From Planococcus halotolerans (GTDB lineage: Bacteria > Bacillota > Bacilli > Bacillales_A > Planococcaceae): DNA of 64,000 bases. The stretch spans positions 558,001-622,000 of the forward strand of contig NZ_QLZR01000001.1 of NCBI RefSeq assembly GCF_003289955.1, read 5' to 3'. Both the position numbers and the translations under genes were made by a program. Under the pieces are notes generated by a model. It saw nothing but the letters and a program-made list of their open reading frames with translations, did no database searches and was not told the origin of the DNA. Shown one piece after another: positions 26,169-33,589 of the stretch (positions are counted from its first letter, which is position 1; the number at the start of each line of letters is the position of its first letter).

Positions 26169-26283
26169 CGGCGTTCAGAGATTTAATCAGGCGTTCAAAA
26201 AATTATTCCGGCGTTCAGCCGGATAATCCGGCGCTCAGAGAATTATTCCGGCGTTCAGCGAGATATATCGGCGTTCGCTGATT
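26169..26283. repeat. tandem array, 20-bp period, unit GCGTTCAG
   Basis: GCGTTCA or a one-base variant starts at 26171, 26191, 26211, 26231, 26251 and 26271, exactly 20 bp apart. Most copies are preceded by CCG or TCG and followed by AT-rich variable bases. The array lies between the kdgA terminator and the dgoD start. The remainder of this gap (26057-26168 and 26284-26365) shows nothing else. Confidence 0.85.
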
Positions 26284-26365
26284 CAACAGCTAATCTCAGC
26301 GTACGCTAAATAACCAAGATAACGACAACAATAACGAAACGTCATCCTTAACCTCGTCCAACGCC

Positions 26366-26397
26366 AAAAAACGCCGGATTTAACTCCGAGCGTTTTT
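26366..26397 (-). terminator. terminator overlapping the kdgA stop codon
   Basis: On the minus strand AACGC-CGGA pairs with TCCG-GCGTT (one bulged base) and is followed by five T residues. The 5' arm is made of the last codons of kdgA and the stop lies in the loop. Confidence 0.8.
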
Positions 26398-27024
26398 AAT
26401 TTTTTCGATAAATTGGCGGGACAGGTCCGTCAGCACTTCGTAGCGTTCTTCAGCGATCGCTTTGCTGTCGACGAGGGAGCCGCCAGCTCCGACTGCCACG
26501 GCACCATTCCGGATGAAGGTTTCGACGTTGTCCAAAGAAACGCCGCCCGTCGGCATCATCGGAATATGGCCAAGTGGTCCTTGCAGATCTTTGATATAGG
26601 CTTCACCAAGTGCGGCACCCGGGAAGATTTTCAACAGGTCGGCGCCTGCGGAATAAGCATTCACAATTTCAGTCGGCGTCATGACGCCCGGAATGGAGAT
26701 GCGGCCGTAGCGGTTCGCCATCTGGATGGTTTCAATATCGAAGCTTGGGCAGAAGATGAAATCCGACCCGGCATCGATGGCCATTTTTGCGGACGGCGCG
26801 TCGAGAACGGTACCTGCGCCGACAAGGACGCGGTCGCCGAATTTCTCTTTCAGCTCACGGATCATGTCGAGCGCACCGGGAGTGTCCAAGGTGATTTCAA
26901 GGGCACCGGTGCCCCCTTCGACAAGCGCTTCTGCGATTTGGTGGATCTGTGATTGTTTGGGTTTACGGATGACTGCGATAAGTCCCGATTCTTTTAGGCG
27001 AATAAGGTTTTCCCATTTTTTCAT
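26380..27024 (-). CDS. kdgA: 2-dehydro-3-deoxy-phosphogluconate/galactonate aldolase (copy 2)
   Basis: A 214-residue class I aldolase of the KDPG/KHG family that cleaves 2-keto-3-deoxy-6-phosphogluconate or its galacto epimer to pyruvate and glyceraldehyde 3-phosphate. The catalytic E43 (ALEIT) and Schiff-base K132 (LLKIFPG) are present, with the phosphate-binding MMPTGGVSLDN segment. It follows kdgK by 18 bp. Together with DgoD and KdgK it completes a De Ley-Doudoroff-like route; both epimers are possible substrates. Confidence 0.93.
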   Translation of the reverse strand: MKKWENLIRLKESGLIAVIRKPKQSQIHQIAEALVEGGTGALEITLDTPGALDMIRELKEKFGDRVLVGAGTVLDAPSAKMAIDAGSDFIFCPSFDIETIQMANRYGRISIPGVMTPTEIVNAYSAGADLLKIFPGAALGEAYIKDLQGPLGHIPMMPTGGVSLDNVETFIRNGAVAVGAGGSLVDSKAIAEERYEVLTDLSRQFIEKIKNARS

Positions 27025-27042
27025 GGTTGTTTCCTCCTCGGT

Positions 27043-28011
27043 TTAACGTTTCACGTCGCGGTTTGCGCCGGCTGGTTTCATGAAGCGTTCGACTGCCTCG
27101 AATGTCGGCAAGCCTTCGATGTCACCGCTGACACCGACGACCATTGCGCCGATTGCATTGGCGCGGCGTACCGCCTGTTCCAGCGGCTCTTCGCGCAGCA
27201 GGCCGCTGATGACACCTGCGGCAAAGCCGTCTCCGGCACCGACAGGGTCGACGATGCGGTCTACCGGAAAGCCTTCAATGTAAGTTTTCTGCTCGCCGGC
27301 ATGCAGGTAAGCCCCTTTATCGCCCAATTTGATGACGATGATTTTTTCATTGTCCCCGTCAGCAAGTGCCTGAGCCACTGCTTCGACATCCGTTTCGCCG
27401 GTCATCAGCTGGCCTTCATCAAGTCCAGGCAGGATGACATCGGCGCTTGCGGCAATTTCATTGAATGTCTTTTTGGCTTGTTCAGCGCTCCACAATTTCA
27501 GGCGCAGATTCGGGTCAAAAACGATTGTCGTGCCGTTGCGTTTCGCGATGTCGATTGCTTCCATGACAGTGGCAAGTGCCGACTCGCTAAGCGCTGGCGT
27601 GATGCCGCTGATATGCAGGATGCGCGCTGCAGCAATTGCGCCGGCATCCAATTCTTCCGGCTGCATCAGGCTCGCGGCAGATCCTTTCCGGTAATAATAG
27701 ACGTTCATGTCTTCCGGCGATAATTGTTCTTTAAACAGGAGGCCAGTCGGCGCTTCATCCGTCAGCAGACAGGTTGATACGTCGACGCCTTCTCCGCGGA
27801 TGCTTTTCAATACAAAACGTCCGAATGGGTCGTTGCCGAGTTTGCTGAACCAAGTGACGGAATGACCAAGTCTCGTAAGGCCGATCGCGACATTCGATTC
27901 CGCTCCCCCGATTTTCTTTGGAAACTGATGAATGTATTCGAGCGGCAGCATCTGCTCAGGCTGGAACAGCACCATCGTTTCGCCAAATGTAAACACTTCT
28001 GATTTCTCCAT
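27043..28011 (-). CDS. kdgK: 2-keto-3-deoxygluconate/galactonate kinase (copy 2)
   Basis: A 322-residue PfkB-family kinase. The N-terminal KKIGGAESNVAIGLTRLGH and the C-terminal DPVGAGDGFAAG (255-266, catalytic D261) are intact. It phosphorylates the keto-deoxy acid made by dehydratases such as DgoD, and lies between the TRAP permease and the aldolase in the same orientation. The second, diverged copy at 188-1144 may serve a different inducer or epimer. Confidence 0.92.
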   Translation of the reverse strand: MEKSEVFTFGETMVLFQPEQMLPLEYIHQFPKKIGGAESNVAIGLTRLGHSVTWFSKLGNDPFGRFVLKSIRGEGVDVSTCLLTDEAPTGLLFKEQLSPEDMNVYYYRKGSAASLMQPEELDAGAIAAARILHISGITPALSESALATVMEAIDIAKRNGTTIVFDPNLRLKLWSAEQAKKTFNEIAASADVILPGLDEGQLMTGETDVEAVAQALADGDNEKIIVIKLGDKGAYLHAGEQKTYIEGFPVDRIVDPVGAGDGFAAGVISGLLREEPLEQAVRRANAIGAMVVGVSGDIEGLPTFEAVERFMKPAGANRDVKR

Positions 28012-28049
28012 TTAAGACACAACCTTCTCTAACGTAATTCCCGGTTTCA

Positions 28050-29324
28050 TTACTCCGGAATGAAGAACATCGTGATAGCCGGAACGAATGTCAGGAATAA
28101 TAATGTGATGATCATTGAAAGAACGAATGGCAAGACGGCGCGAGACAGCGATTCGATCGATACGCCGGAAATCCCGGATGCGACGAATAAGTTGACTCCG
28201 ACCGGTGGTGTGAAGAAACCGATTGCCAGGTTGACGACCATCAAGATACCGAAATGCACCGGGTCATAACCGATTTGAACCGCAATCGGGAGCAAAATCG
28301 GCGTCAAAATGATGATGGCAGCAAGTGTATCCATGAACATACCGACGACCAGCAATAACAGCATGATCAACAGAATGATGACGTACTGGTTTGTGGAAAT
28401 TGACAGCATCGCCTCAGCAATCTGGTTTGGCACCTGTTCGATTGTCAAAAGACGTCCGAAAGCGTTCGCTGTTCCGACGATGATCAGTACAGTCGCTGTC
28501 GTCAATGCGGAATCGATGATGACTTTCGGAAGATCACGGACTTTCAATGCGCGGTAAAGGACCATCGCTGCGAATAAACCATAGACTACTGCAATAACAG
28601 CGGCTTCTGTCGGTGTGAAATAACCGCCGTAAATACCGCCAAGGATGATGATGGGAATGAGCAATGCCCATTTCGCTTCCCAGAAAGCGATTCCGATTTT
28701 CTTGAATGAAGTCTTTTCTTCAAGACCTTTATAGCCTTTGCTCTTCGAATAGAAGTATGCCCATGCAATCATAGACAGACCTACAAGGATCCCGGGAACG
28801 ATACCGGCGATGAAAAGATCACCGATTGATACGCTGCCTGTTACTCCGTAGATGACCATCGGGATACTCGGTGGGATGATAACACCGATCGATCCGGCTG
28901 CCGCTACGGTAGCCGTTGCGAATTTGATGTCATAACCCTGGCGCACCATTGCTGGAATCATGATTCCGCCGATTGCCGCAACTGTTGCGGGGCCGGAACC
29001 GGAAATGGCTGCGAAAAACATACACGTGATAATTGTAGCAATGGCGAAGCCGCCGGTTCTGTTGCCGACTAGCGCGTTCGCTACATTAAAGAGGCGTTCG
29101 GAAATACCGCCCTTGCCCATGATTTCACCGGCAAGGATGAAGAACGGAACCGCCATCAACGGGAAAGAATCGACAGATGTGATCAATTCCTTCGCAAGGA
29201 ATTCGACCGGCAGACTGCCTGTATACATAATAGTAATAAGTGTTGATAAGCCGATTGCGATACCGATTGGCACCGTCAGGATCAGCAAAAGCGCAAAGCT
29301 GCCAAATAACACTGCAATAGTCAT
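28050..29324 (-). CDS. dctM: TRAP transporter large permease DctM
   Basis: A 424-residue, roughly twelve-helix DctM subunit of a tripartite ATP-independent periplasmic-type transporter. It has the family segments AVPFFILAGEIMGKGG, GSGPATVAAIGGIMIPAM and the second repeat DTLAAIIILTPILLPIA and FFTPPVGVNLFVASG. It couples solute entry to a cation gradient with DctQ and DctP. The gene order kinase-aldolase next to it argues for a sugar-acid substrate. Confidence 0.93.
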   Translation of the reverse strand: MTIAVLFGSFALLLILTVPIGIAIGLSTLITIMYTGSLPVEFLAKELITSVDSFPLMAVPFFILAGEIMGKGGISERLFNVANALVGNRTGGFAIATIITCMFFAAISGSGPATVAAIGGIMIPAMVRQGYDIKFATATVAAAGSIGVIIPPSIPMVIYGVTGSVSIGDLFIAGIVPGILVGLSMIAWAYFYSKSKGYKGLEEKTSFKKIGIAFWEAKWALLIPIIILGGIYGGYFTPTEAAVIAVVYGLFAAMVLYRALKVRDLPKVIIDSALTTATVLIIVGTANAFGRLLTIEQVPNQIAEAMLSISTNQYVIILLIMLLLLVVGMFMDTLAAIIILTPILLPIAVQIGYDPVHFGILMVVNLAIGFFTPPVGVNLFVASGISGVSIESLSRAVLPFVLSMIITLLFLTFVPAITMFFIPE

Positions 29325-29356
29325 TCTATAAACCTCCTAGATGTTTCATTCCGGGC

Positions 29357-29866
29357 TTACCCTAGTTTTTCGACTTTCTTGTCTAGATTCATTTCATGCT
29401 TTAACGCTTTGATGTGTTTCACCAGGTTCTGTACCAGGCGGATCAGCGTCAAGCCCATGCCGACCGGTGTTGCCAGGTAGATAAGCCCCATCGGAATTTG
29501 GTTGGCCGGAGATTTCTGGCCGAATGCCAGCAACTGGCTCGCAATGTCATAGCCGTAACGGATAACGAAAATGGCGAAAGCGATGAACAGCAGGTTTGCG
29601 ATGATCGTCAAAATGATTTTGCCTTTGTTTTTAAGCACCAATAGCAGGACATCCACTTTGATGTGCCGGTCTTTTTTGACGCCATAGCTAATGCCGATAT
29701 AGACAAGCCAGATAAAGCTGTAGCGCGCCAATTCTTCAGTCCAGGACAGAGAACTGTCGAGTTGTCTCATGACTACTTGCAGGAAAATGACCGCAACCAT
29801 GATCGTGGAAAAAAGCACCAATAGTACTTCTTCGATATGCCGGTCTAACCAATGTATGATTTTCAT
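29357..29866 (-). CDS. dctQ: TRAP transporter small permease DctQ
   Basis: A 169-residue, four-helix DctQ protein with the WTEELARYSFIWLVYIGISYGVKK signature across helices 2-3 (given here only as a landmark). The start at 29866 is chosen because AAAGGAG lies 6 bp upstream; a longer frame extends into the dctP-dctQ hairpin region without support. It bridges DctM and the binding protein. A stem-loop separates it from dctP. Confidence 0.88.
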   Translation of the reverse strand: MKIIHWLDRHIEEVLLVLFSTIMVAVIFLQVVMRQLDSSLSWTEELARYSFIWLVYIGISYGVKKDRHIKVDVLLLVLKNKGKIILTIIANLLFIAFAIFVIRYGYDIASQLLAFGQKSPANQIPMGLIYLATPVGMGLTLIRLVQNLVKHIKALKHEMNLDKKVEKLG

Positions 29867-29947
29867 GTCGGTCTCCTTTATCAATAAGTTTTTATGTGTT
29901 TGCAAGGGGAGTTGGTCTGCGTAAATCCATAACCTGAAAAGCAAGAA

Positions 29948-29983
29948 AACGGCTTTGAGGAAATATTCCTCCTCAAAGCCGTT
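29948..29983 (-). terminator. dctP-dctQ intercistronic stem-loop
   Basis: AACGGCTTTGAGG and CCTCAAAGCCGTT form a 13-bp perfect stem around 10 nt; a short TTCTTG run follows on the minus strand. Such a partial terminator commonly keeps binding-protein mRNA more abundant than that of the permease. Confidence 0.75.
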
Positions 29984-29992
29984 GCCTATTTA

Positions 29993-31051
29993 TTATTCTG
30001 CCAATTCTGCTTCAGCTTCTGCGACAGCGTCGTAGACTTCCTGAACAGTTTCTTTACCGATTTTTTCTGCGTACTCGTCAAGGACAGGCTGTACGATTTT
30101 AACCATTTCAGCACGTGCTTCAGGAGTTACATCGTTATAGTTCATGCCTTCAGCTTTCAATTCTTCAGCATATTCTGCAACAGCTTCACGGTTAAGCTCA
30201 CGGTTAAGTGCGCCCGCTTCAACAGCTGCTTCTGTTACGATTGTTTGCTGCTCTTCAGTCAATCCATCAAAGAACTCTTTGCTCATCAAGAATACGAATG
30301 GGCTGTAGATATGGTGTGTTGTAGAAACGTAATCCTGTACTTCATAGAAACCTTGCAGGTAGATAGTCGGGATCGGGTTTTCCTGTCCATCGACAGTACC
30401 TTGCTGCATTGCTGTAAACAATTCACCGAATGCCATTGGCGTCGGGTTAGCTCCAAGTGCTTTAAAAGCGTCAAGGTGCAAATCATTTTCCATTGTACGA
30501 AGCTTCAAGCCTTCGAAATCGCTTGCAGTTTCAATTGCGCGTTCGCTGTTTGTTACATCACGGAATCCGTTTTCCCAGTAAGCAAGGCCGACAAGGTTCT
30601 GGTCTTCCAATTTATCAAGGAATTTCTGTCCAACTTCGCCGTCCAATACTTTATCCGCAACTTGCTCGTTCGGGAATAGGAACGGGAAATCAAATACGCT
30701 GTATTCTGGTACAAAGTTAGCGATTGGTGCTGTTGAAGGAATTGTTACTTCCTGTGAACCAAGCTGCAAAGCTTCAGTCATTGCGCGGTCATCGCCCAAT
30801 TGGCTGCTGTGGTAAGTTTCAACTTTGATCGCGCCGTCAGTTTTCTCTTCCACAATCTTTTTCCATTCCAATAATGCCAAGTACTGCGGGTGTGAATCGT
30901 TAAGGCCGATACCTGCGCGGATCGTTTTTGTTTCGCCTGAATCTCCGCCTTCAGTTGCTGAACCTTCAGATGCTCCGTCGTTTCCGCCTCCGCATGCTGC
31001 AAGAACCAATACCATCATTGCCAATACGAATAAAGAAAAAATCTTTTTCAT
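29993..31051 (-). CDS. dctP: TRAP transporter substrate-binding lipoprotein DctP
   Basis: A 352-residue extracellular binding protein with a lipobox VLAAC (lipidated C20). It shows DctP-family features: ATIRAGIGLNDSHPQYLALLEWKKIVEEKT-like N-terminal region, the YWENGFRDVTNSERAI segment with the arginine that holds the solute carboxylate, and GQENPIPTIY. It captures an organic acid, here most likely an aldonate or uronate given the neighbouring genes. A cre-like site and a strong ribosome binding site (GGGGAG) precede it. Confidence 0.93.
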   Translation of the reverse strand: MKKIFSLFVLAMMVLVLAACGGGNDGASEGSATEGGDSGETKTIRAGIGLNDSHPQYLALLEWKKIVEEKTDGAIKVETYHSSQLGDDRAMTEALQLGSQEVTIPSTAPIANFVPEYSVFDFPFLFPNEQVADKVLDGEVGQKFLDKLEDQNLVGLAYWENGFRDVTNSERAIETASDFEGLKLRTMENDLHLDAFKALGANPTPMAFGELFTAMQQGTVDGQENPIPTIYLQGFYEVQDYVSTTHHIYSPFVFLMSKEFFDGLTEEQQTIVTEAAVEAGALNRELNREAVAEYAEELKAEGMNYNDVTPEARAEMVKIVQPVLDEYAEKIGKETVQEVYDAVAEAEAELAE

Positions 31052-31089
31052 GTCAGTCTCCCCTTTTTCATGTTTTATTTGGTGTAAAT

Positions 31090-31104
31090 TTGTAAACGAT
31101 TTTA
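31090..31104. promoter_or_regulatory. candidate CcpA cre site upstream of dctP
   Basis: TTGTAAACGATTTTA matches the cre consensus WTGNAARCGNWWWCW at all positions except one (T for C). It lies about 40 bp before dctP, suggesting carbon catabolite repression of the transporter and downstream enzymes. Confidence 0.55.
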
Positions 31105-31128
31105 TGTGGTGAAGCTTGTGTAACCGAA

Positions 31129-32025
31129 TTATTTTTTGACGACTGCGTGGCCGCCGAATTCATTGCGGAGCGCTGCTACGACTTTACCGGTAAAGGTATC
31201 GTCTTCCTGTGAACGGTAGCGCATCAATAGTGACATCGTGATGACCGGAGCCGGTACCTGAAGGTCAAGTGCGGTTTCAACCGTCCATTTTCCTTCGCCC
31301 GAAGAGTTCATGACGCCGCGGATCTCTTCCAGTTTCGGATCTTTCGAAAATGCGCTTTCGACCAATTCCATCAGCCATGAGCGGATGACGGAACCGTTGT
31401 TCCAGACTTTCGCCACGCCTTCTAGGTCATAATCGTAATCACTCTTTTCGAGGATATCGAAGCCTTCAGCCATTGCCTGCATCATGCCATACTCGATGCC
31501 GTTATGGATCATCTTAAGGAAATGTCCGCTGCCGAGTTCACCGGTATAGAAATAACCGTTTTCGACAGAAACGCTTTTGATGACCGGTTCGATGATTTTA
31601 AATGCTTCCGGGTCGCCGCCGATCATCGTACAGATTCCTTCACGCGCACCGGAAACTCCGCCGCTTGTTCCGCAATCCATGAAGTGGATGCCTTTTTCTT
31701 TCAGGCTTTCACCCAGTCTCACCGATTCTTTGTAATTGGAGTTGCCTCCATCGATGATGATATCGCCTTCGTCAAGAAGCGGCTTTAATGTCGCAATGAC
31801 ATTTTCCGTAATCTCGCCGTGCGGCACCAGCATCATCAGAACGCGGGGTTTCTCCAGTTGCTGGACGACTTCTTCCAATGTATATGCACCAATCGCGCCA
31901 TCAGCTGCGATTTTATCAACCTGCTCGCTATTTGCATCATGCGCCACTACTTGATGGCCATTGTCCATCATATTCAACGCCAGGTTATAACCCATCTTGC
32001 CGACGCCTATCATTGCTAGCTTCAT
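31129..32025 (-). CDS. 6-phosphogluconate dehydrogenase, short GndA/YqeC type
   Basis: A 298-residue decarboxylating 6-phosphogluconate dehydrogenase of the short form. It has GVGKMG (7-12), DGGNSNYKES (substrate and phosphate contacts), GTSGGVSGAREG and the catalytic lysine in HFLKMIHNGIEYG. It converts 6-phosphogluconate to ribulose 5-phosphate, usually with NAD in this subgroup. Location between a KduD-like SDR and the TRAP genes links gluconate-type acids to the pentose phosphate pathway, whose rpiA is in the same block. Confidence 0.9.
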   Translation of the reverse strand: MKLAMIGVGKMGYNLALNMMDNGHQVVAHDANSEQVDKIAADGAIGAYTLEEVVQQLEKPRVLMMLVPHGEITENVIATLKPLLDEGDIIIDGGNSNYKESVRLGESLKEKGIHFMDCGTSGGVSGAREGICTMIGGDPEAFKIIEPVIKSVSVENGYFYTGELGSGHFLKMIHNGIEYGMMQAMAEGFDILEKSDYDYDLEGVAKVWNNGSVIRSWLMELVESAFSKDPKLEEIRGVMNSSGEGKWTVETALDLQVPAPVITMSLLMRYRSQEDDTFTGKVVAALRNEFGGHAVVKK

Positions 32026-32138
32026 GTTTGTAACCCCTTTCTTTCCACTCCAGAAAACATTCGGCGCCCGTCAAACTCTATCGTATGCCGCTGCCGATTT
32101 CAAGAAGTTTTTTACTGTTTTTTTGATTTTTTAGCAAA

Positions 32139-32957
32139 TTATCTGCCGAGCCAGCCGCCATCCACCGGAATGGTGATGCCGTGAAGGTAATCCGATGCAG
32201 CGGAAGCCAGAAACACTGCCGCCCCTTGCATATCCTCGGGTTTGCCCCAGCGTCCTGCCGGAATGCGTTCAAGGATTTGGCGGTTGCGCGTTTCGTCCGC
32301 CAGCAATGCCGTATTCATCTCCGTGTCCATATAACCCGGAGCGATGGCATTGACGTTGACGCCGCGATGCGCCCATTCGTTGGCCAGCGATTTCGTAAAT
32401 TGAATCACAGCTCCTTTGCTCGCCGCATAAGCGGGAACCCGGAGGCCGCCTTGGTAGGACAGCAGCGAAGCCAGATTGATGATTTTGCCTCTGCCGTTTT
32501 CCAGCATATGGGCACCAAATGTTTGGCACATGAAGAATGCCGCATTGGCATTGACGTCCATCACGAAATCCCAGTCCTGCTTCGGAAAGTCGGTCGAATC
32601 ATGCCGCTTTTGAACACCGGCATTATTGATGAGGATGTCGATGCTGCCCGTCAATTCCTTGCAGCGCTCCAGCAATTCACCGTACTGCTCAAAGTTCAGT
32701 AAATCGAATTCGACTTTCGCCGCTTTCACGCCGAGTTTGCGAATTTCATCCAGCACCGCCTCATCAATCGCTCTGGCGACGACGACGATATCGGCGCCCG
32801 CTCTTGCAAGCCCCAGTGCAATCTCTTTCCCCAGTCCCCGATTGCCGCCGGTGATCACAGCGGTTTTTCCTGTCAGATCAAAAAGTGAATGATTGATAAT
32901 CGAACCCCCGCTTTCTGCCGTCGGCTTGTCCACTTGCTTTAAATTGCTTATTGCCAA
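32139..32957 (-). CDS. KduD-type short-chain dehydrogenase (gluconate 5-dehydrogenase-like)
   Basis: An SDR with TGGNRGLG (36-43), NNAG (111-114) and catalytic S164, Y177 and K181. The C-terminal DGGWLGR end matches KduD/gluconate 5-dehydrogenase proteins. It interconverts 2-keto-3-deoxygluconate with its diketo form, or gluconate with 5-ketogluconate. The start is uncertain. The frame opens with TTG at 32957 but has no good ribosome binding site; GCGGGGG lies before ATT/ATC codons at residues 20-21, where KduD homologues normally begin. It is first in the operon, behind a promoter with three operator-like repeats. Confidence 0.85.
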   Translation of the reverse strand: MAISNLKQVDKPTAESGGSIINHSLFDLTGKTAVITGGNRGLGKEIALGLARAGADIVVVARAIDEAVLDEIRKLGVKAAKVEFDLLNFEQYGELLERCKELTGSIDILINNAGVQKRHDSTDFPKQDWDFVMDVNANAAFFMCQTFGAHMLENGRGKIINLASLLSYQGGLRVPAYAASKGAVIQFTKSLANEWAHRGVNVNAIAPGYMDTEMNTALLADETRNRQILERIPAGRWGKPEDMQGAAVFLASAASDYLHGITIPVDGGWLGR

Positions 32958-32965
32958 GATATGTT

Positions 32966-32982
32966 ACGGAAATAAATTCCGT
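32966..32982. promoter_or_regulatory. operator-like palindrome A (IclR type)
   Basis: ACGGAAATAAATTCCGT is a 17-bp palindrome with arms ACGGAA/TTCCGT. Its core GGAAATAAATTCC shares GGAAwTwArTTCC with site B at 33153-33165. It lies in the leader just before the TTG of the SDR gene. Confidence 0.55.
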
Positions 32983-33072
32983 GATGCTATTCAGTTGATA
33001 AAGCTTTCATCTCGCGAAATATATGGTAAATTTCGTCCGAAAGAGAAGAATGTAAACCCTTCCATAAACTTC

Positions 33073-33100
33073 ATTATAAACGGTGCGGAAATTATTTCAA
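33073..33100 (-). promoter_or_regulatory. promoter of the sugar-acid operon with embedded half-operator C
   Basis: On the minus strand TTGAAA (33095-33100) and TATAAT (33073-33078) are spaced by 16 bp. The spacer and -35 contain GAAATAATTTCC, a one-mismatch relative of the GGAAwTwArTTCC sites, so a bound repressor would cover the promoter. Confidence 0.7.
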
Positions 33101-33152
33101 CTATTATTTTAAATTATCGAAAAATGTTTTATCTTTATTAGTAACAGGTTGC

Positions 33153-33165
33153 GGAATTTAGTTCC
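33153..33165. promoter_or_regulatory. operator-like palindrome B (IclR type)
   Basis: GGAATTTAGTTCC lies about 55 bp upstream of the -35 box and matches the core of palindrome A. IclR-family regulators such as KdgR often use GGAA-N5-TTCC-like sites; the regulator is not in the window. The DNA from 33166 to 33286 shows nothing further. Confidence 0.5.
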
Positions 33166-33286
33166 ATAAGACTGGGTCACTGGTAGGAAGGTCTGCAGAG
33201 GTTAAGGGAAGTTACCGTGTTATCGGGGATAGGAAAACTGCCTAGCGGATTGGCTGGAGTTAAAACTGGGGGGGAAATATGTTGAA

Positions 33287-33480
33287 TGATCATAGAATCA
33301 TTTGAGTGATCATAGAATTGTTTGAGTGATCATAGAAGGCCGATTTGTGATCATAGAATCGTTTGAGTGATCATAGAAGGCCGATTTGTGATCATAGAAT
33401 CGTTTGAGTGATCATAGAACTGTTTGAATGATCATAGAATCGTTTGAGTGATCATAGAACGCCAAATTATGATTATAGAA
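33287..33480. repeat. array of about ten TGATCATAGAA units, 20-21-bp period
   Basis: TGATCATAGAA starts at 33287, 33307, 33327, 33348, 33368, 33389, 33409, 33429 and 33449, and a variant TGATTATAGAA at about 33470. Intervening 9-10-bp spacers fall into two types, TCGTTTGAG-like and GGCCGATTTG-like. Each unit begins with the palindrome TGATCA. The array lies downstream of the pabBC terminator. Confidence 0.85.
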
Positions 33481-33532
33481 GTTTTCTGACCGATTACTAA
33501 TTAAATCCTCACTTCTTATTAGCCAAAACAAA

Positions 33533-33570
33533 AAGCGGCAGGCTTTTCGTAGACGAAAAGCCTGCCGCTT
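33533..33570. terminator. pabBC terminator, 18-bp perfect stem
   Basis: AAGCGGCAGGCTTTTCGT and its exact complement flank a 2-nt loop. A-rich and T-rich flanks allow termination of pabBC on the minus strand. The inner CTTTTCGT/ACGAAAAG resembles the dispersed hairpin at 26037 and 57421. Confidence 0.8.
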
Positions 33571-33589
33571 CATTTTTACCAACTTCTCT

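Noticed and set aside
33287..33480. CRISPR array
   Set aside because: Units are 11 bp with 9-10-bp spacers at a 20-21-bp period, far shorter than CRISPR repeats and spacers, and no cas genes are present. The same argument excludes the 21-bp arrays.
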